DNA of 64,000 bases from Auriscalpium vulgare (lineage: Eukaryota; Basidiomycota; Agaricomycetes; Russulales; Auriscalpiaceae), in the NCBI GenBank assembly GCA_019915015.1, contig JAHBBC010000008.1, positions 744,001 through 808,000 of the forward strand. Direction: 5' to 3'. The notes under the pieces were generated by a model, which ran no database searches, had not been told where the DNA came from, and saw nothing but the letters and a program-made list of their open reading frames with translations. A program made the position numbers and the translations under genes. Shown one piece after another: positions 60,401 through 64,000 of this stretch; positions within the stretch are counted from its first letter, which is position 1, and the number at the start of each line of letters is the position of its first letter.

Positions 60401-60428
60401 GGTGGGCTATCTTGGGTTTCGGCGCCAT
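57405..60428 (-). CDS. gag: Gag-protease polyprotein
   Basis: 1,007 aa, starting at an ATG 91 nt inside the 5' LTR. Regions: acidic/polar N terminus, a glycine run near residues 177-194, a retrotransposon-capsid-like helical region about 210-400, a CCHC zinc knuckle (C475-x2-C478-x4-H483-x4-C488), a charged linker, then an aspartic protease with DPGSQ (Asp879) and the downstream LLGRPF motif near 948-953. The protease active site reads DPGS rather than DTGA or DSGA; Asp and Gly are kept. The frame ends in TAG at 57405 just after the slippery heptamer. Confidence 0.93.
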   Translation of the reverse strand: MAPKPKIAHLPTRTQPQRTTRADARNTSRQAAIEAEIEEPQDEQGEVSSLSSLPSEEEDPHGPTLSREIRRAGEDPRSLITGGDRVTIEGLEGLLLNSDGGDSDHHTRHDPEGECSRNERVSPGWGRAVSLQDRTSRNVAEASNNPQEAPSSRSNPSNPKSPTQSGMSTQQQGTGTGGGGGGGGGGGGGGGGGGQQAIPPQPNVAPVAMPTRGDRNAPSFNQKARELPRYFDELNHLFARAQLADDTAKKGHAVRYLDVATAEEWEARPEFKDPTKTYQDFQDAIVKLYPGADEDRKYTIADMDALVGSRYRLGIASGGELSEFYRQFFAITDFLVKKSRISTRERDIAFLRAFQDSLMNRVATRLQIKLPDHDKETPYPMADVLEAGEYELRGTPSIVPAASAGPAVAVATTEPVIKIEQFQEAIKAAVAEQFARMLVNQGNGGGQRGYGGTSGTQQPRATQGNQGGQGGPSGCLFCGQTGHFVRECMVVQDYIATGRVSRDHNNRVVLKGGGLIPLGEGPLKQRVDAYYAGNQHGQSEAMMLTTMDYEPVPAKVQTVAGLIQLTPQLTDEDRMTELQQEMAVLLTARAERQAQKERRQAALDAGEFPQAIGLLPGERERSRRVPEVVIPKRKPFTQAKKQVSFEPEAVDRPGETGDSADKQRQADEDTTAGEEPLTPPIHPFAKVPDATYIGPASYQRSAGQRKADPAYNKVAPVRDPVIASKVYERAMNAEVTLTQRELMSIAPEVRAQVRNVVTPKRVPNEARVPVVQAMVESEPELFPFDFDQDEGEGEDEKVVRGFADHMPETFLQALGHQPTELPEGTRVGEVIVEVLMGDLGEAGEGEPDPEPLEVAKESLALRSILPLVDNQAHIEAVVDPGSQIISMSEDVCHYLGLHYDPNVRLDMISANKSRDRSLGLARNVPMKIGGITLYVQVHIIRNPAYDMLLGRPFDVLTGSTVQNFADERQTITITDPNTGVMASIPTIPRGRKRISRTQKQGVEGFRD
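57414..57420 (-). promoter_or_regulatory. -1 ribosomal frameshift heptamer
   Basis: Minus strand G GGT TTT in gag phase fits X XXY YYZ exactly, three codons (TTT CGC GAC) before the gag stop. A one-base backward slip continues as TCG CGA CTA into the open pol frame. A downstream stimulatory structure was not modelled. Confidence 0.8.
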
Positions 60429-60497
60429 GTTGATCAGCGACCGGGTGCCGTCTACGAGGCTGATTTTAAAGCTCGAACACGATCGTCATCACCATAC

Positions 60498-60515
60498 CCC
60501 TCGCGGTGGGCTCCA
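60498..60515 (-). other. Primer binding site
   Basis: Minus strand TGGAGCCCACCGCGAGGG begins 3 nt inside the 5' LTR. TGG pairs with the CCA end of a tRNA; I could not identify which tRNA. Confidence 0.65.
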
Positions 60516-60518
60516 AAA

Positions 60519-61175
60519 TGATACGCTATCACCCGGGACGGACCCTAGCGGGGCGTGCGGCGAGTGCCTCACAGGACAACAACCACCAACACTGCCTCCA
60601 ATACGTCGCGATCCAGTCCGGGTGACTAGTCTTGCTGAGGGGGGAAGGTGTTCGTGTCGCTGTTGCGCTTCGTGCCCTCCCCGCGGTCGTGCGGGGCCAC
60701 CTCCTACCGCCTAAACACCAAACTAAACACTCACCTGCCTGGGGATCCCCTCTACGGGATCCTCCTCCGAGTGCTTCGCACCCGTGTGCGAAGCGTCCGC
60801 CTATGGGCCGTCGCACCCCCTCCTGCCTGTCCGCCTGCCTACCTGTTCCCACATCGGTGGGGTCCTTCCTTCCTAAGTCTGGTAGCGCCTCAGGCTACAG
60901 TTTCTGTGAGGTAAAGGGTGTGGGTGGCTTGCGCCGCCCACAGGTTGATTGGGTTGCTACGTCTCGCGCAGCTCCCTAAGTAGTGGCTCTACCTACGTCG
61001 CTAAGCCCGCCCGATCCAGCCCGTTCCGGTGATCCGTTCCGTCGCCAGTACCGGTCGCTCCTGGGTCGCCGGACCACGTTCCCATCACCCCCGCTCCCGC
61101 GACCCTGCGCCTCGCATGCTGCTTCCCCGTCTCGCGACGTCTCGCTACACGCTTGCCCGCGGCCTGAACCTATCA
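60519..61175 (-). repeat. LTR (5' LTR of the minus-strand element)
   Basis: 657 bp, identical by eye to 47622-48278, at a constant offset of 12897. It is the promoter LTR for gag-pol because gag starts 91 nt from it on the minus strand. Confidence 0.95.
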
Positions 61176-61894
61176 CCGCCGCCTGTGCAGCGCGATCATC
61201 ACGGCTCTCCAGCTACAAGAAGCTGCGCAAGGTCCCCGACTGCGCAAGGTCCCCGATCATTGGCCTTTACCTATCTATGAGAAGATCACCGAGATGAATT
61301 TGTGATATTTCTGAAGACGGACAATAGGAAGTCAGACGAGGGCGTCACGCACGTAGACATTGTGCATTTTACCCACCGTGCTGGGAATCTGTGCACCGCA
61401 AAGGTTGTATGAACGGCGGAAAGGACGCGCACTAGCTCCAAGCGAAGATGCCATGAGCTTCTGCCACGCACAGTGGCCGCCAGCGCAACGGTACATGGTT
61501 CTCGGGAACCGCAAGCTGAAACGTTCACGTCAGGGTTCCCCTGAATCCGGTCAGCGTGTTCACCTCGAGGCACTTTTGGGGACAAAAGATGAAGTTAGAA
61601 AGAACGAGTGTGAGCAACCAGAGAAGCTCGGAGATCACTTGGAGGCGGAAAGTGGGCTCCGCACACAGTCGTCGCGGTGACCAAGATGGCGCCGAGTAGT
61701 AGCGCCGAGAACACGGGGGCGCAATTTTTTCAACTTTCGCCTTCAAACAAGTCCGCCCGCGTGCCTTGGTCGACGAAACGAATGATTTCCTAGTAAAACT
61801 CGAAACATATTCAATGAGAGGGAGGATAACCTGGGCAGTAAAGACAGTAAGTAGTGGGTATCAATTCAATGCGAACCAAGCGCGCCAAAGGCTA
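61176..61894. repeat. Module copy 3, right part (after retrotransposon)
   Basis: Resumes the alignment with 27449-28161. It includes the right target duplication (61176-61179) and a short tandem repeat of TGCGCAAGGTCCCCGA near 61222-61257 not present in the other copies. No gene is supported. Confidence 0.75.
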
Positions 61895-63284
61895 TCACGC
61901 TTTCGCTTCGGGTTCATCTCGAGGCATGGGCACGGCAGGGGTACGCGTGATTATATACCCTGTCGTGCGGTAAACGTGGCGAAGCCACCTAAATGGACCC
62001 AAAATGAAAGAATCTTTCTTGCCAACAAGGCGAGAGCGGAGCTTCCAGCTCGTCAGCGCCCCGCTCACCTCCGCAAATCGGGACGCGACGACGCCAATGC
62101 GTGGCCGCATACTCGGTTCTTCGTGGCACATGTCCGCAGCGAGAGGCTCGAGCCATTCGAAGCCGTAGTATTTCTGGGGGGAAGAGTGAGAACGCTATTG
62201 TATGCGTACAAGATTCATACCTGTATGAAATCTGTACGAAACATGTTTCCGAGGTAGTAGATGTCCGTCGGGAAGGGATTGTATGACGGGCAATTAGGAA
62301 AACCGCGAAATTCCGGCGCAGACTTGTCGCCGCCACGAAGCACGCTGTCCAACGGTTCCCCGGATGCAGGATCGTAATAGCTGGATAAGCCAAAGTCTAT
62401 GAGGTAGTAGCGTGGTGGGCGCTGCGTGCGCGTGTATGACTTCGAAATCCAGTGGAAGTTCTTGGTGCGGTTGATTTTGATCGGATGAAATGAATTGGGG
62501 TACATCTCGCTCGGATCGAGGACGATGTTTTGACCAGTGCAGTCCCTGCGCGCAGTCAGAAGTATTCGGTTTGTGGAGCTACAAGTTACCGACCTGTGAG
62601 CAATGTGAAGCTCGTGCATAAATTCCAGGCCCTGAGACTGCTAAGTATCATGTCCACACGTCAGCTGTGATGGCCCACCTCAATTATCTGCGTGGCGAAC
62701 GCCACGAACTCTCCGAACGTCCTAAACCGGGGTTTGTCGTAGGGGCGCATTCGAGGAAAGACAAGGAGAGTCTCTGATCGATCCTCGAGCAGTTTTGTTT
62801 CTAAGAGGGGGATGCAGTGATTCTTGGGATGCTGCTTATACTGCTCCGAGGAGAACAACGCCGTTATCTCAGCTTCCTCGGGCGTGCGCTTGGCGGGAAG
62901 CCGTTTGAGAAAAACCTGCTTCCCGTCCACAATTCGTGTGGCATCTATAACATACGTAGACTGCAGGAGTCAGTTGGGTGATCTAGATGCTTGATTACCA
63001 CTCACAACGATCTTCATCCTCTGCCAATCCTCGAACCAGCTGGGCGGCAGCTTCCACCGAGACCCAGAAAACTTCCTATCGGCATGATAACGAGGGCGAA
63101 GCATGTACCCTGCTGCCTCTATATCCTTCTGACGCCGAACCCAGGACCTTTCACCAGGCCAACGACGCCCAGGGTCTGCGAACAGCTCATCGGCCAACCC
63201 TGGCCTTTCCCAGGGACGAATCGGCGCCACGCCTTCATCTCCTTCGTGAGCGGTGCCCAGGTCTGTGGAGGGTGAGAGGACCAT
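61895..63284 (-). CDS. Fungal kinase-like protein (copy 9, minus strand)
   Basis: 400-aa kinase-like protein, paralogue of the gene at 28162. Exons in gene order: 63006-63284, 62679-62960, 62594-62631, 62221-62545 and 61895-62173. Motifs: GYMLRPRYHADRKFSG, VFLKR lysine, EEAEITALFSS, HRDCTGQN, IDFGLS, GGDKSAPE and the longer C-terminal tail of this subgroup. All splice sites are intact although an LTR lies about 720 nt downstream of its stop codon. It diverges from the gene at 63822. Confidence 0.88.
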
Positions 63285-63821
63285 AGTAGGGAAAGGAAGT
63301 GTGAGCTGGCGACGCTAGGATGAAGGAGTGTAGGAGAAAGTTGTCGGAGCGTGGGTATTTGAGAACAACATGCCGTGCCTACACGCCGTAATAATTTTGA
63401 CTGAGCGCGCGATGACTGGCGCCTGGCCGCCGATGTTTCGGGCTTGCGCGCTCGGAGAACAACAACTTTATCTACTGGCTGATACGCTGTGCTGGTGCAA
63501 TGTCAGACACCATTTGACGTGTTTGATCGGTCTTTGGCGTTCGATGGGAATTAATACAAGGCTTCCCAAAGGAGATTTGCCAAAGGACTGGAGAGATCTC
63601 AATTGTTGCTTGCAGGACGCTGATGAGCTCGGCGTTCATTGAGCATCTTTTGCATATAAGACCAGACAGAAATCAGCTTGCTTTCATTATCCTGCACTTC
63701 CCAGCCGCACTCTGAAAGTACCCGAATTTCGGAGTCACCCTTCGCTGTGTACCGTTCTCACTGTTTCGCATCCGTCTTCCTCGTCCTCACCACACTCCCT
63801 GCACGACCTCGTGACCAGTGT
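63285..63821 (+). promoter_or_regulatory. Bidirectional intergenic region with TATA box
   Basis: Contains GCATATAAG at 63652-63660 and AGAGATCTCAATTGTT near 63592, matching the region before the helical-protein genes at 30136 and 40283. Confidence 0.6.
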
Positions 63822-64000
63822 ATGATTCCGCCCATGGAGGTAATCAAAGCACTTTCAGCTCTTGCTGAAGTTGTCACTGTTGTGGCCAACACATTCTCCA
63901 CCACAAAACTCCAAGAAGTGGCAGCAAAGGACCAGGTATATATGAAAGCACTGCTCGATGAATGCGGGTCCCTTTTGGAAGACGATATGGCCGATGACGT
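63822..64000 (+). CDS. Unknown helical protein (family member 3, cut by window end)
   Basis: First exon only. The start MIPPMEVIKALSALAEVV aligns with the helical N termini of the genes at 30136 and 40283. In both relatives this exon is 203 nt, so the exon should end about 24 nt beyond the window. Function unknown. Confidence 0.7.
   Translation, partial: MIPPMEVIKALSALAEVVTVVANTFSTTKLQEVAAKDQVYMKALLDECGSLLEDDMADD

Larger units (their letters stand above)
47622..61175 (-). mobile_element. Ty3/gypsy LTR retrotransposon with antisense gene cargo
   Basis: Complete 13,554-bp element. It has 657-bp LTRs that I find no difference between, TGATA...TATCA termini and a 4-bp CCGC target duplication. 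Primer binding site and polypurine tract lie in the correct places for a minus-strand element. Order on the minus strand: LTR, Gag with zinc knuckle and aspartic protease, RT, RNase H, integrase with GPF-type module, then about 5.3 kb of extra DNA with three plus-strand intron-containing genes, then LTR. RT before integrase places it in Ty3/gypsy (Metaviridae). Matching LTRs and open reading frames imply a recent, possibly still active insertion. Confidence 0.95.

Overview
This is fungal nuclear DNA, most likely from a mushroom-forming basidiomycete (Agaricomycetes). The reasons are many short GT-AG introns of about 45-65 nt, compact genes, an expanded kinase-like family of a type I know from agaricomycete genomes, and a Ty3/gypsy retrotransposon. 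There are no bacterial features. The species cannot be named from sequence alone.

Layout. 1-445 holds the 3' part of a minus-strand multi-exon gene cut by the window edge. 894-22366 carries six plus-strand kinase-like genes (894, 6930, 11291, 14781, 17931, 21035), each with the same five-exon structure and separated by 2-4 kb of repetitive non-coding DNA. 24930-31500 is a module made of non-coding sequence, a minus-strand kinase (28162-29564) and a divergent six-exon gene for an unknown helical protein (30136-31346). 32001-35540 is a near-identical copy of 4905-8450 and brings another kinase (34026-35364). 37060-41500 is a second copy of the module whose kinase has been deleted, leaving only the helical-protein gene (40283-41490). 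43340-45110 is an inverted copy of kinase-flanking DNA without the kinase. 45480-47621 together with 61176-64000 is a third copy of the module (kinase 61895-63284, helical-protein gene from 63822), split by a 13.5 kb LTR retrotransposon.

The retrotransposon (47622-61175, minus strand) has two 657-bp LTRs that look identical, a 4-bp target duplication, PBS and PPT. It encodes Gag-protease and a reverse transcriptase/RNase H/integrase ORF joined by a textbook -1 frameshift heptamer. Between pol and its 3' LTR lies about 5.3 kb of extra DNA bounded by two copies of the polypurine tract. This cargo carries three intron-containing genes on the opposite strand: two possibly related helical proteins and one protein with a zinc-cluster-like Cys6 motif followed by a helical stretch. 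Pairs of CGCG half-sites spaced exactly 10 bp apart recur across the whole element, in LTR, coding and non-coding parts. The antisense gene set plus this dispersed motif is the best candidate here for an undescribed system.

The kinases keep the VAIK-type lysine, the HRD and DFG aspartates (DYG in two copies) and an APE-like motif, so they may be active or pseudo-active. Their substrates and biological role are unknown. The recurrent divergent pairing of kinase and helical-protein gene suggests, but does not show, a functional link.
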